In this document: piece after piece, positions 31,789-40,545 of the stretch
How positions within the stretch are numbered: the stretch's first letter is position 1
Layout: the number at the start of each line of letters is the position of its first letter
Assembly (NCBI GenBank): GCA_910577555.1
Contig: CAJTLF010000011.1
Span: 9,164 to 73,163, forward strand
Length of the DNA: 64,000 nucleotides
Origin: an uncultured Christensenella sp.
GTDB taxonomy: Bacteria; Bacillota; Clostridia; Christensenellales; Borkfalkiaceae
Direction: 5' to 3'
Translations under genes and position numbers: made by a program
Notes under the pieces: generated by a model
What the model was told of the DNA's origin: nothing
Databases searched by the model: none
Seen by the model: the letters and a program-made list of their open reading frames with translations, nothing else

Positions 31789-33303
31789 CTATAAGCCGAA
31801 TTTTTTGCTCACCGCCTGCGCCTTGTCTGCGTCGAGAAGTTTTGACTGTGCGGCATCGGCAAAATTCATATAATGGTAATTGCCCGCATTTGCAGTCCAC
31901 TCTGTCATATCTTCGCCGTTCGGATTACAGTTTTTGCAAAAGTTAACGAGATATGCAAGCATTTTCTCGCCCAATTCGTAATCGGTTTCCGTCCACTCTC
32001 TTCCGCTCACAGTAGAGAAATTGCCGGTAAAATAATATAACTCGTAAGAGTGCTGAGGTCCCATAGCCTGATTACTGCCGGTGGTCGCCAACGGGACTTC
32101 GCGTTCAAACAGATAAACGAAGGTTTCCGTTCCGTCTCTGAGATTATTTCTGTCCTTTGCAAGCGCATTGTGTTGTCCGAGCATATTTTCGGTCACCGTA
32201 AATTCCCCCGTAGAGTAAAAATCTGTAAATATGCTGATATGCCGGTTATCGTCATATGCAACGTTTCCGCACATAAGGTTTACACTATTTACCGTGCGTT
32301 TTTTAACCGACGACTTATACGAACCCGTAATAATTTCCCCGTCAATGCAAGGGCCGCTGGGACTGATATCCATTCCTTTAAAGCTGTCGGCGGAAAGCTT
32401 ACGTAAATCTTCGACGGACGACGAAGCGAACGAACCGTTTATTTTTGCCATTCTTTCGTCTATAGTTTGCCAGGTACCGCTGTACGGCTCTTCGCTCAGC
32501 GTAACGGCATTTTTAAATAAACCATCAGCTTTGGGAGAGCTTATAAGCCCCGTCAGCGAACCTGCGCCTGCCGATTGCCCCATAACCGTAACGTTTTCAG
32601 GGTCTCCGCCAAACACATTTATGTTATTTTTAACCCATTTCAACGCTGCAATCTGGTCCAAAATTCCGTAATTACCCGCACCGTCGTTTTCTGCTTTCAA
32701 ATTTTTGGTCGCCATAAATCCGAGATAACCCAAACGGTAATTTATACTTACGTAAACTACGTCGTGTCTTGCTATATTCGCGCCGTCGAATATTTCGGCA
32801 CTGCTCCCGCCCGTATTATACGCACCGCCGTGAATATAAACGAGAACAGGCTTATTTTCGTAAGTTTTATAAGACGACCAAACGTTCAAATATAAACAAT
32901 CTTCCGAAAAAATTTCGCCGTTTCGGTAATGCTCCGGATTCAAGTCGGGTTGAAATTCTGCCGTCCATATTCCACCCGCAGTGTTTGGCGTGTTCTGTAA
33001 CGCGCACGACCCCCATAACGAACAATCGAGTTCGTTTTCCCAAGGCACGACGGGTTGGGGCGATTTAAACCTTAAATCCCCTATGGGAGCGGCGGCGTAC
33101 GGAATACCCTTAAACACCACAACGTCTTTATTCTCCGTTTCCGTGCCGCGTATCTTTCCCCCTTCAACGGTAACTTTCATATCCGCATAAGGCGCGGCGG
33201 CTGGGCCGTCATCTTCGTGGGGCGGCGTACATCCGCTGCCAACCGCAACCACCAATCCGACAAGTAAAAAACTTAGCAACAAGTTTTTTATTTTCATTTT
33301 CAT
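31789..33303 (-). CDS. Lipoprotein type-B carboxylesterase
   Basis: This protein of about 504 aa has a lipoprotein signal (LLLSFLLVGLVVAVGSGC) and the type-B esterase/lipase fold. Seen are VVVFKGIPYAAAPIGDLRF, DCLYLNVWSSYKT, the oxyanion stretch VYIHGGAYNTGG, the nucleophile motif VMGQSAGAGSLTG and the His region GPQHSYELYYFTG. The usual acidic residue in G..xDEG is replaced by a GNVAYDDNR stretch. I start at the ATG at 33303, 7 bases after AGGAG; ATGs upstream are too close to or before that site. It is probably surface-bound and may remove esters from plant polysaccharide next to the GH3 gene. Confidence 0.9.
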   Translation of the reverse strand: MKMKIKNLLLSFLLVGLVVAVGSGCTPPHEDDGPAAAPYADMKVTVEGGKIRGTETENKDVVVFKGIPYAAAPIGDLRFKSPQPVVPWENELDCSLWGSCALQNTPNTAGGIWTAEFQPDLNPEHYRNGEIFSEDCLYLNVWSSYKTYENKPVLVYIHGGAYNTGGSSAEIFDGANIARHDVVYVSINYRLGYLGFMATKNLKAENDGAGNYGILDQIAALKWVKNNINVFGGDPENVTVMGQSAGAGSLTGLISSPKADGLFKNAVTLSEEPYSGTWQTIDERMAKINGSFASSSVEDLRKLSADSFKGMDISPSGPCIDGEIITGSYKSSVKKRTVNSVNLMCGNVAYDDNRHISIFTDFYSTGEFTVTENMLGQHNALAKDRNNLRDGTETFVYLFEREVPLATTGSNQAMGPQHSYELYYFTGNFSTVSGREWTETDYELGEKMLAYLVNFCKNCNPNGEDMTEWTANAGNYHYMNFADAAQSKLLDADKAQAVSKKFGL

Positions 33304-33353
33304 TTTCATTCTCCTTATCATTAATTATAAATCTTGTTCGGCACAGATTTATA

Positions 33354-33387
33354 AACGTCGCCGCGTCAAAATGAACGCGGCGACGCA
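33354..33387 (-). terminator. Terminator after the GH3 gene
   Basis: A GC-rich 11-bp stem CGTCGCCGCGT/ACGCGGCGACG with an eight-base loop lies 30 bases past the GH3 stop. It separates that gene from the esterase. Confidence 0.7.
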
Positions 33388-33416
33388 GTTTTACTGCAAT
33401 TTTTTTGTTTTAAAAA

Positions 33417-36400
33417 CTATTCTTCAGTCTTGTCTTCGGAATTTTCCACTTCTGCCGCCGCTTTCTTTTTAAAGAAAATCGGTTTCAGAAGGAAGAATGC
33501 CCATACGGCACAACCGCCGAGAACGAGTACTTCCAAAACGATACCAACGGGAATCCACCATGCGTTTACAGTAGGCGCCACGCGGACGCTCAACTCTATA
33601 GCATACTTCAACTCCGTTTCGCCGTCATCCCCAAATATTTCGTTGAGCTGCGAACGGTCGTAAGTAGACGCATAATTGTACGTATCTACAGACGTCCATA
33701 TTATATTGTGCGCCGCACGCTGAGCACAGTTGGCCATCGTTTTGTTGCTGTTCAAATCTATACCGTGGAAAGGAGTCAACGTATGGTTGAGCCAGATATC
33801 CTGTCCTGAACGAAGTCCCTGCTCGTGATTGAATAAGCCTACTACGGTATTTTCGGGTTTGGAAACTATATCGGTAAGAAGCGTTCCGCGGAAGCCCCAC
33901 TCGTCACGCAGAATCTGAGTACAAGTCGCATAGTTTGCGCCCGCCCAAACGGGACCTACGTTGTTGAACGCCGTCATTATAGCGTTCCCGCCGCCTTCCT
34001 TTACAGCTATTTCAAATACTCTCATAGCATTTTCTCTCAACGACTGTTCTGTAAGCCAGGTATCGGTATCGCCGGGATTCTTACCGTATTCACAGCAGAC
34101 AAAATGCTTCATATAGCAGTAAAGATTGTTCATCTTCGCGCCGTGAACGATATTCGCCCCGAGATTACCCGCGAGAACGGCGTCTTCCGAATAGTACTCG
34201 AAATTACGGTTCGTATACGCCGAACGATGAAGATTGAGTCCGGGTGCGTACCATCCGGAAACGTTGGTATTCTGCGCTTCCATACCCATAAACAATCCCA
34301 TTTCGAGAAGAAGATTTTTACTCCACGAGCAGCCTACGATAGATTCGCTGGGCCAAACCGTCCATACCTTTTCAATTTCTTCCGCCGCGTCGACGCCGCC
34401 GCTCCAGGTACCCTTTAACGCAGTGAGATTAAAGCCCGCAGGTCCGTCGTAATCGAGATTTTTGATTTTACCGATAGACACTGCCGCAACGGTCTGGAAA
34501 CCGCCGAAAGTAAATAAATCGCTGAGCTCGGCGGGCGTCATTTGGGAAATCAACTTATCCCAGTCGTCGCCGTCGTAATTTGCCGCAAGCTTTTTGATAA
34601 GCTCGGTATTGTATACCGGCTTAGCATCTCCCCATTTACCGTTAAGCTGTTCAAGAGTCGCTTTCTCGCCACCTTCAACCGTTACCAAGTGCATATCGGT
34701 TTCCGTGCTTCCCGTCTTGGGCATTTCGTCCGTTTCGTAAACGGGATTCATAAACTCTCTTGCGGCTCTCATCTTCTCGTGGTTTCTCGAAGGTCCCGCC
34801 GTACGGGTTTTTACCGTATCGTTATAATTTTTGAAGCCTTCTGCACGCGAAAGATAATTTGTTTTTGCAAGTCCGACGTTCGTACCGTCAACCGAAACGC
34901 CAGCATACGCACCGTCGCCCGTAAGACGGGTATCAATATCTCCGCCGCCGACAGGGTCTTTTTCGTAAACCAAAGTACTTGCAACGTTATAAGTTATAGT
35001 TGCATTGGAACCGTCGGCCATAATATCGTCGGCAACGGTATGAGAATCTCTGCGAAGGGTTATTTCGTAATCGCCCTCGTCAAGCTCCCACGAAGTTTTA
35101 CCGTTTTTATTTAAATCCCAGCAATCGAAGGAAGCCATATCAAACGCCGTAAAAGTCAGTTTTACTTCGTCTTTCTCTCCGGGAGATATTTCCTTCGTCT
35201 TTGCAAAATCCAAAAGATTTACCGAAGCCTTTTCAATTCCGCCCGAAGTATAAGGGGGATTAAAATAAAGCTCCACTACGTCTCTGCCTGCTTTCGTCCC
35301 CACGTTTTCAACTTCTACCGTTAAAGTAATCTCCGTATCGAGAGCGAGAACGCCTCCGTCTTCAAGTGAAACGTCTTTAACGTTCCATTTGAAATCGGTA
35401 TAAGAAAGTCCGTAACCGAAGGGGAACTGCACTACGCCGTCGTAGCCCGAACCGTAAGCCGTTCTTTTGAAGAATCCTTCTTCGGCGGCAGTTTCATACC
35501 ACTTATAACCGTAGTAAATACCTTCGGCTTCAACCATGTCTTTGGTAGCGTTCTGCAAATCGCTTCCCACGTTACGGTTGTTTGCCCACACGGAATCGTA
35601 ATCGGCGTTGTTGGGGAAATAAGGGTAAATATCCGCCGTTCTGCCCGAAGGGTTTATTTTTCCGTTTATGATACGCCCTATTGCCCACGCGCCCGACTGA
35701 CCGGTAAAGCCCGCCCAAAGACAAGCGTCTATTCCGTAATTCTGGTTTTTCAGAAAACTTAAATTCATCGCATTGGCGGCGTTGATAACCACGATTATCT
35801 TTTCATACTTTGCTTCCCCTTTAAGATATTGGAATAAAGCGATTTCCGCATCGGTAAGCTCGAGATAAGTTTTGTTGGTACCGTTGTATTTCAAGGGTAT
35901 CTCGTCTATCGTTTCACCGGCGTATCTGCCCAAAACCACTATAGCGGTATCCGACCAGGATTTTGCATCCTTTGCGGCTTGCTTCAATTCGGTGATTGCA
36001 GGCTCGCTCAATTCGTAAGGCTTTGTATTTTTGTCCCCTCTCGTAGCGGGGCGGGCGGCGTAAAACTTTTCAAGCGTCTCGTTTACCTGAAGCCCCGAAC
36101 CTTTAAGCGAAGACATAAAAGTTTCCGCATACTGGGGGTCGATTACTCCCGTTCCGCTTCCCGAACCCGTCACAATCCAGTTTTTATCCGCGGAAGCAGA
36201 GCCGAACACGTTAACCTTTGCATTTTCTTCCAAAGGTAAAGCATAGTTTTCATTTAATAAAAGCGTCGTGCTTTCCGCACCTACGTTTTTAACTATTTCG
36301 TCGCCCAGCTTAGATGAAAATTTACCCGCTTCCGCGTCGACTTCCGCACCGGAACCGCACAAAAGCGCGGTAATATTTCTGCTGTAACGCGTTGCAAATA

Positions 36401-36476
36401 CGTTGGCAACGATACAAGCGGCAATTATGATTGCGATTACGGCAAAACATATTATTTTTTTAACTGAAAATTTCAT
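33417..36476 (-). CDS. Membrane-anchored GH3 family glycosidase with permuted domain order
   Basis: This 1019-aa protein has membrane segments at both ends (about 8-28 and 970-1000), so the enzyme probably faces outward from the cell membrane. The (alpha/beta)6 sandwich domain comes first (ESTTLLLNENYALPLEENAK near 55; KIIVVINAANAMNLSFL, about 230). An FnIII-like domain follows (about 370-490). The (beta/alpha)8 catalytic barrel is last (about 640-930): YDGPAGFNL, APGLNLHRSAYTNRNFEYYSEDA, and the nucleophile region GFRGTLLTDI in place of the usual SDW. This is the reverse of the common GH3 order but is known from Ruminococcus and Butyrivibrio beta-glucosidases. The substrate is unknown. Confidence 0.93.
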   Translation of the reverse strand: MKFSVKKIICFAVIAIIIAACIVANVFATRYSRNITALLCGSGAEVDAEAGKFSSKLGDEIVKNVGAESTTLLLNENYALPLEENAKVNVFGSASADKNWIVTGSGSGTGVIDPQYAETFMSSLKGSGLQVNETLEKFYAARPATRGDKNTKPYELSEPAITELKQAAKDAKSWSDTAIVVLGRYAGETIDEIPLKYNGTNKTYLELTDAEIALFQYLKGEAKYEKIIVVINAANAMNLSFLKNQNYGIDACLWAGFTGQSGAWAIGRIINGKINPSGRTADIYPYFPNNADYDSVWANNRNVGSDLQNATKDMVEAEGIYYGYKWYETAAEEGFFKRTAYGSGYDGVVQFPFGYGLSYTDFKWNVKDVSLEDGGVLALDTEITLTVEVENVGTKAGRDVVELYFNPPYTSGGIEKASVNLLDFAKTKEISPGEKDEVKLTFTAFDMASFDCWDLNKNGKTSWELDEGDYEITLRRDSHTVADDIMADGSNATITYNVASTLVYEKDPVGGGDIDTRLTGDGAYAGVSVDGTNVGLAKTNYLSRAEGFKNYNDTVKTRTAGPSRNHEKMRAAREFMNPVYETDEMPKTGSTETDMHLVTVEGGEKATLEQLNGKWGDAKPVYNTELIKKLAANYDGDDWDKLISQMTPAELSDLFTFGGFQTVAAVSIGKIKNLDYDGPAGFNLTALKGTWSGGVDAAEEIEKVWTVWPSESIVGCSWSKNLLLEMGLFMGMEAQNTNVSGWYAPGLNLHRSAYTNRNFEYYSEDAVLAGNLGANIVHGAKMNNLYCYMKHFVCCEYGKNPGDTDTWLTEQSLRENAMRVFEIAVKEGGGNAIMTAFNNVGPVWAGANYATCTQILRDEWGFRGTLLTDIVSKPENTVVGLFNHEQGLRSGQDIWLNHTLTPFHGIDLNSNKTMANCAQRAAHNIIWTSVDTYNYASTYDRSQLNEIFGDDGETELKYAIELSVRVAPTVNAWWIPVGIVLEVLVLGGCAVWAFFLLKPIFFKKKAAAEVENSEDKTEE

Positions 36477-36565
36477 ATACGTAAATTAATTCACTCCTTA
36501 AAATTGAATGCTTAAAAATATAATCTTTAAACTTTATCACACTGCGCTGTATTTTCAGATTAAAA

Positions 36566-36595
36566 AAGGAACGTTCGCCGAAAGCGAACGTTCCC
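36566..36595 (-). terminator. Terminator after the Ig-like lipoprotein gene
   Basis: On the minus strand GGAACGTTCGC/GCGAACGTTCC with a short loop is followed by six T, about 90 bases past the stop. Confidence 0.85.
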
Positions 36596-36684
36596 CTTGA
36601 GAAATAAATACACTTTGCGTATGTATCGGCTTAATTAAGTTTAAAGTCTGTAAATCCCGCTCTTTACTCTGCGAGCGTTGCGGT

Positions 36685-38775
36685 TTAATTGTGCTTGTCC
36701 ACAAGCTCCTGGTCGTTCATGTCGTTACCCCAATGGGATACGTACCTTCTCATCAGCTTGCTGCGGAGCGGAAGGCTCGATGCGGCAGCTTTCTCTTCAT
36801 CGAAAGTACCGTATTGAACTACAAGACACAAATTACCCCAACCGAAAGTAATATTATCGTCGCGGCTGTCACAGTAAACCTGATAGCAGAACGAACCCAA
36901 TTCGGCGGTTACGTTTTCATCCGTTTTAAGAATATCCTTAGAAGGACTGGACTGAGCATACGCCGCGCCGTAGTTGAAGCTCGAGAAGCACCATACACCC
37001 TGATAACGGTTTTTATCCGGCGTGGGAGCCTTATCGGGATTATCGGGGTTTATCGTCACGTCAAACCATACGCAATACAAGCCGGCATACTCACCTTCGG
37101 TAATCTTTTCAACCGAGTCGGAAGCGCCTTTACCGCCCATACTGTCTTTATAACCCATACCGTTGACCAAACCTAAAGGTGCGGTAGTATAACCGAGTCC
37201 GCCGTTGTCCAAAGACTGCGTCCAGGGGTCGTTATCGTCGGGCTTGAGTAAATTGCCTTCATCCCCTCTCTGCCAGGTAGCGTTTCTTTCGGTGGCCACT
37301 TTAGTTAAACCGAGAACGGTCTGAATTGCCGAATCGTCGTAACCTATGCTCTTGGGGTCAACTATCAATCCCATCAGAACCTTAGCCGCTTCGCCTTCGC
37401 CTTCAACTTTAAGCCGGGCGAAAACTACTTCGGGGTTGAATTTGCCTTCCTGTGTAAGGTTTATTTCATCTTTATCCGCATTGTAGGAAATAGAGTCAAT
37501 ATATACTTCTTTAGTTTCATGAATTGATTCCACTATAATGCTGTTTCCGCCAGCAACCATGGGAATTTCAACAGCCACGTTCTGCCAGAAGTATATGGGT
37601 TTGCACGCTTTGCCGGTATAGGTACCCTCGCCTACGTTTTTGCCGGGAACGTAACTCTTGTACTGAGTCCAGTCTACAGCCGCAAGCTTGACGGTATCGG
37701 GAATGTTAACGGGCGTACCGTTTACCGTAATTTTAAGAACGGTGTTAAGTTGCGTTTCGGGTGCCGTGTATCCGGTATCACCACTGCCGTCATAGTTCGG
37801 GTTAGCCATTTTAAGGATAACGTTTGCACGACCGGACTTATCGCCCGTCAACGAGTAAAGAATCTGTCCGCCCTTACCCCTTTCGAATTCGATAAGATTA
37901 TCTTTGGTCGAACCGCTTCCGTTTCTGCCGCCGCCCGTCGTATTTACCCATTCGGGATGCTCGGCAACGTAAGTCCTTACGTCTACTCTGGGGTCCTGAA
38001 TGGTATTGCTGTACGTACCCGTAACTTCGGCGGGAACGGGAAGTCCCTTATCTATACCGCGGCAATCGAATATTCCGTCGCCGTTTCTGGAAGGCGCGTT
38101 GACAAGGTCGGATTCGATGGCGTCCACTGCGGGACCCGCCGCGATTTTTACGCCGCTCTTAATTATCAGACCTTTTTCCGCTTCCACGAACGCACCGTAC
38201 GCAACGCTCATATCGAGATAGAACGTACATCCGCCGTAATTCATTTCGAAGTGCGAATCAGACTTTGCAAGTCCCGTAGTCTTATAAGTAACGGTATCGG
38301 CGGAAACTTCAACTATTTCCTCCTTTTCGCCGTTTTGAAGAGTAGCCTGAATAGTCATACCGTCCGGAACGAACACTTCTCCTACGATATATTCCATTTT
38401 CTCGGGCTCGGTGATAATCTCAACGCTCTTAATATCGTTGGTAACTTTGATATTAACCGATGCGTTGTAAGTCTTATCCTCCGTCTTATAAGAAACGGTA
38501 ACCTTTTTGTCGGTAAGCTTCAGCTCGCCTTTAAGGTCCCAGGTATATTCTTCGTCAGTCAAGGCTGTTTTTGTTTCGTCGTCATAAATTTTGGATACCG
38601 TCATACCCGCAGGGTCGAATTTCTCGCCCAGTACGTACTCCACTTTCGTAGGAGCTTTCGTAATCTCTATGCCGGTAAGCTCGGGTGCTTTAGGCGTGCA
38701 CGCAGAAAAAGTAAACAGCGCGGCAACAGCCATAATCGCAGCCATAAAAAGAGATACGGTTTTTTTGTTTGCCAT
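36685..38775 (-). CDS. Surface lipoprotein with two Ig-like domains and a carbohydrate-binding-like region
   Basis: This 696-aa protein has a lipoprotein signal (LFTFSAC, Cys about 26). Two bacterial Ig-like repeats follow (about 35-112 and 113-195), each with the phrase EYVLGEKFDPAGMTVS or EYIVGEVFVPDGMTIQ. A CBM6-like jelly-roll candidate comes next (about 200-450: AEKGLIIKSGVKIA, NVILKMANPNYDGSGDTGY, NSIIVESIHETKEVYIDSISY). The last 230 residues are unassigned and rich in Trp, Gly and Asp. It has no catalytic motif I recognise. It lies in the same direction as the GH3 gene and probably presents substrate at the cell surface. The upstream promoter has a G9 tract in its spacer. Confidence 0.85.
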   Translation of the reverse strand: MANKKTVSLFMAAIMAVAALFTFSACTPKAPELTGIEITKAPTKVEYVLGEKFDPAGMTVSKIYDDETKTALTDEEYTWDLKGELKLTDKKVTVSYKTEDKTYNASVNIKVTNDIKSVEIITEPEKMEYIVGEVFVPDGMTIQATLQNGEKEEIVEVSADTVTYKTTGLAKSDSHFEMNYGGCTFYLDMSVAYGAFVEAEKGLIIKSGVKIAAGPAVDAIESDLVNAPSRNGDGIFDCRGIDKGLPVPAEVTGTYSNTIQDPRVDVRTYVAEHPEWVNTTGGGRNGSGSTKDNLIEFERGKGGQILYSLTGDKSGRANVILKMANPNYDGSGDTGYTAPETQLNTVLKITVNGTPVNIPDTVKLAAVDWTQYKSYVPGKNVGEGTYTGKACKPIYFWQNVAVEIPMVAGGNSIIVESIHETKEVYIDSISYNADKDEINLTQEGKFNPEVVFARLKVEGEGEAAKVLMGLIVDPKSIGYDDSAIQTVLGLTKVATERNATWQRGDEGNLLKPDDNDPWTQSLDNGGLGYTTAPLGLVNGMGYKDSMGGKGASDSVEKITEGEYAGLYCVWFDVTINPDNPDKAPTPDKNRYQGVWCFSSFNYGAAYAQSSPSKDILKTDENVTAELGSFCYQVYCDSRDDNITFGWGNLCLVVQYGTFDEEKAAASSLPLRSKLMRRYVSHWGNDMNDQELVDKHN

Positions 38776-38877
38776 TAGTTATCAATTCCTCCCTAATAAA
38801 TGTTAAATTAACCAAAGTAGGTGCCGACATTTAAAGCCGATAATAAATAACGACAAATCTTCAATTAAGTTACGCTT

Positions 38878-38905
38878 TTAGCATATCACCCCCCCCCGTT
38901 GTCAA
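38878..38905 (-). promoter_or_regulatory. Promoter with G9 spacer tract upstream of the Ig-like lipoprotein
   Basis: On the minus strand TTGACA (38905-38900) is followed by a run of nine G and then TATGCTAA. The -10 is TGCTAA (16-base spacer) or TATGCT (14-base spacer). A slipping G tract here would change promoter strength. The rest of 38,776-39,237 is AT-rich, with the divergent esterase promoter at its far end; I see no gene or RNA in it. Confidence 0.55.
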
Positions 38906-39161
38906 CCGTTTTCATTAAATATTTAAAATTTGTTATTTAGTTACATAATTTACTGTTTTTGCTATGTTAAATTAATTTATCACAATTTTTTGTTGTGAAT
39001 TTTTTTCATAAAAAATTTTTTATTCAAGGCAAAAAATCCGTCAAAAATAAGGACCGGAATTTTGTGTCTCTATAATAGTGACAAGAAAAATTTGTCAGAT
39101 TTTGTCGTGATTTTTCGCACTGAATATATCTTTTTACCAACTTAACCGCAATTTTCGAAAC

Positions 39162-39190
39162 TTGACGGTAAAATTAAAAAACTGTATACT
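39162..39190 (+). promoter_or_regulatory. Promoter of the lipoprotein esterase
   Basis: TTGACG (39162-39167) and TATACT (39185-39190) are 17 bases apart, about 48 bases before the ATG. Confidence 0.75.
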
Positions 39191-39237
39191 TGTTTCGAAT
39201 ACGTGTGACTTACCGCTCGTAACGATAAGGGGAAATT

Positions 39238-40413
39238 ATGAAAAAATTAAAAATCGGGTTTTTAACTCTTTCCGCGGCAATTTTTGCAGTCGGACTATCC
39301 GCCTGCGGTGCGCCTGCGGAAACGCATACGCATAAACTGACGGAGATAACCGGAACGGCTTCCACTTGCAGCGAACAAGGATTTACAACGCACTTTGCGT
39401 GCGACGGTTGCGACGGACTTTTCTTAGACAAGGACGGAAAAATTAAAATTACCGAAGATAAGCTCTCTCTTCCGCTTTTACAGCATACGTACAGGGACGT
39501 AAAAAAAGATACGACGCAACACTGGCTTAAATGCGAAGTATGTTCCGAAACCACGGAACGGGTAAACCACGTATTTACTACCGTTCCGAACAAGGCCGCT
39601 ACGCAGACGAGCGACGGCTATACCGCAGGAGACGTTTGTCTGGATTGCGGATACGGCAAAAACGGCGGAAAAGTATTGCCGAAAGCCACGCTTTTTAAAT
39701 CGGAAACTTACGACGGTCTCAACTATTGCTCCTATCAGCCCGAAGGCATAATAAACGAAAGGGAAAAACTGCCGCTTATCGTATTTTTGCACGGCTCGGG
39801 AGAGCGCGGCGACGACAATACGGCACAGCTTAAAAACGCAATAACGAAGGTCGTCTGCAAAGGTAGCGAAAGCTTGTTTATGAAAGCCGCCGTTCTCGTT
39901 CCACAGTGCCCCGAAAATATGATGTGGGCGGATACTCCTTGGGAAAACGGCAACTATAAACTTTCCGAAGTAGCGGAATCTGAAACGAATAAAAAGGTCG
40001 TAAATCTCGTCCGCCACTATATTTCGAAAGAATATATCGACGCGGACAGGGTATACGTTATGGGCATTTCAATGGGCGGATTCGGAACTTGGGATTTGCT
40101 TGCCCGCCATTCCGATATTTTTGCGGCGGGAATCCCCGTATGCGGCGGCGGACCGGACGATAAAATCGAAATACTCAAGAATATACCTATTTACACTTTC
40201 CACAGCGAAAACGATACTTCCGTACCCTACTCGGGAACGAAGGCAATGGTTGACGCGATTAAAGCCGCGGGCGGTGAAAAAATCGAATTCGTATCGTTCG
40301 CCGATAACGGTCACGTAATTTGGGATATAGCCATAACTTATCCCGGTCTGGAGCAGTGGCTTTTTGCACAAAAAAAACGATTGACCCCCATATATGTTGC
40401 GATTAATGAATAA
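39238..40413 (+). CDS. Lipoprotein alpha/beta hydrolase (PHB depolymerase/feruloyl esterase-like)
   Basis: This 391-aa protein has a lipoprotein signal (AVGLSAC, Cys about 22). Two Cys/His repeats follow (about 30-140; TCSEQGFTTHFACDGCD, HWLKCEVCSETTERVNHVF, DVCLDCGYG), a pattern common in Clostridial surface proteins. The esterase domain (about 160-385) has LPLIVFLHGSGERGDD (oxyanion), nucleophile VMGISMGGFGTWDLL and C-terminal NGHVIWDIA with the likely catalytic His. The ribosome-binding site AAGGGG precedes the ATG. It diverges from the Ig-like lipoprotein and fits the same carbohydrate-use island. Confidence 0.9.
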   Translation: MKKLKIGFLTLSAAIFAVGLSACGAPAETHTHKLTEITGTASTCSEQGFTTHFACDGCDGLFLDKDGKIKITEDKLSLPLLQHTYRDVKKDTTQHWLKCEVCSETTERVNHVFTTVPNKAATQTSDGYTAGDVCLDCGYGKNGGKVLPKATLFKSETYDGLNYCSYQPEGIINEREKLPLIVFLHGSGERGDDNTAQLKNAITKVVCKGSESLFMKAAVLVPQCPENMMWADTPWENGNYKLSEVAESETNKKVVNLVRHYISKEYIDADRVYVMGISMGGFGTWDLLARHSDIFAAGIPVCGGGPDDKIEILKNIPIYTFHSENDTSVPYSGTKAMVDAIKAAGGEKIEFVSFADNGHVIWDIAITYPGLEQWLFAQKKRLTPIYVAINE

Positions 40414-40426
40414 TTTCAGTAAAATA

Positions 40427-40454
40427 ACGACGGAAAATTTCCGTCGCTATTTTG
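40427..40454 (+). terminator. Terminator after the lipoprotein esterase
   Basis: A short stem CGACGGAAA/TTTCCGTCG followed by CTATTTT begins 14 bases past the stop. Confidence 0.6.
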
Positions 40455-40505
40455 CAAATTCAGCCCATACAATTCAATTAAAATATAATTTTACCGAAAT
40501 AATTA

Positions 40506-40534
40506 TTGCACAATTAAAACGCTTATGATATAAT
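40506..40534 (+). promoter_or_regulatory. Promoter of comEC
   Basis: TTGCAC (40506-40511) and TATAAT (40529-40534) are 17 bases apart and end only 11 bases before the ATG, so the leader would be very short. Confidence 0.7.
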
Positions 40535-40545
40535 AATTTGCGAAA

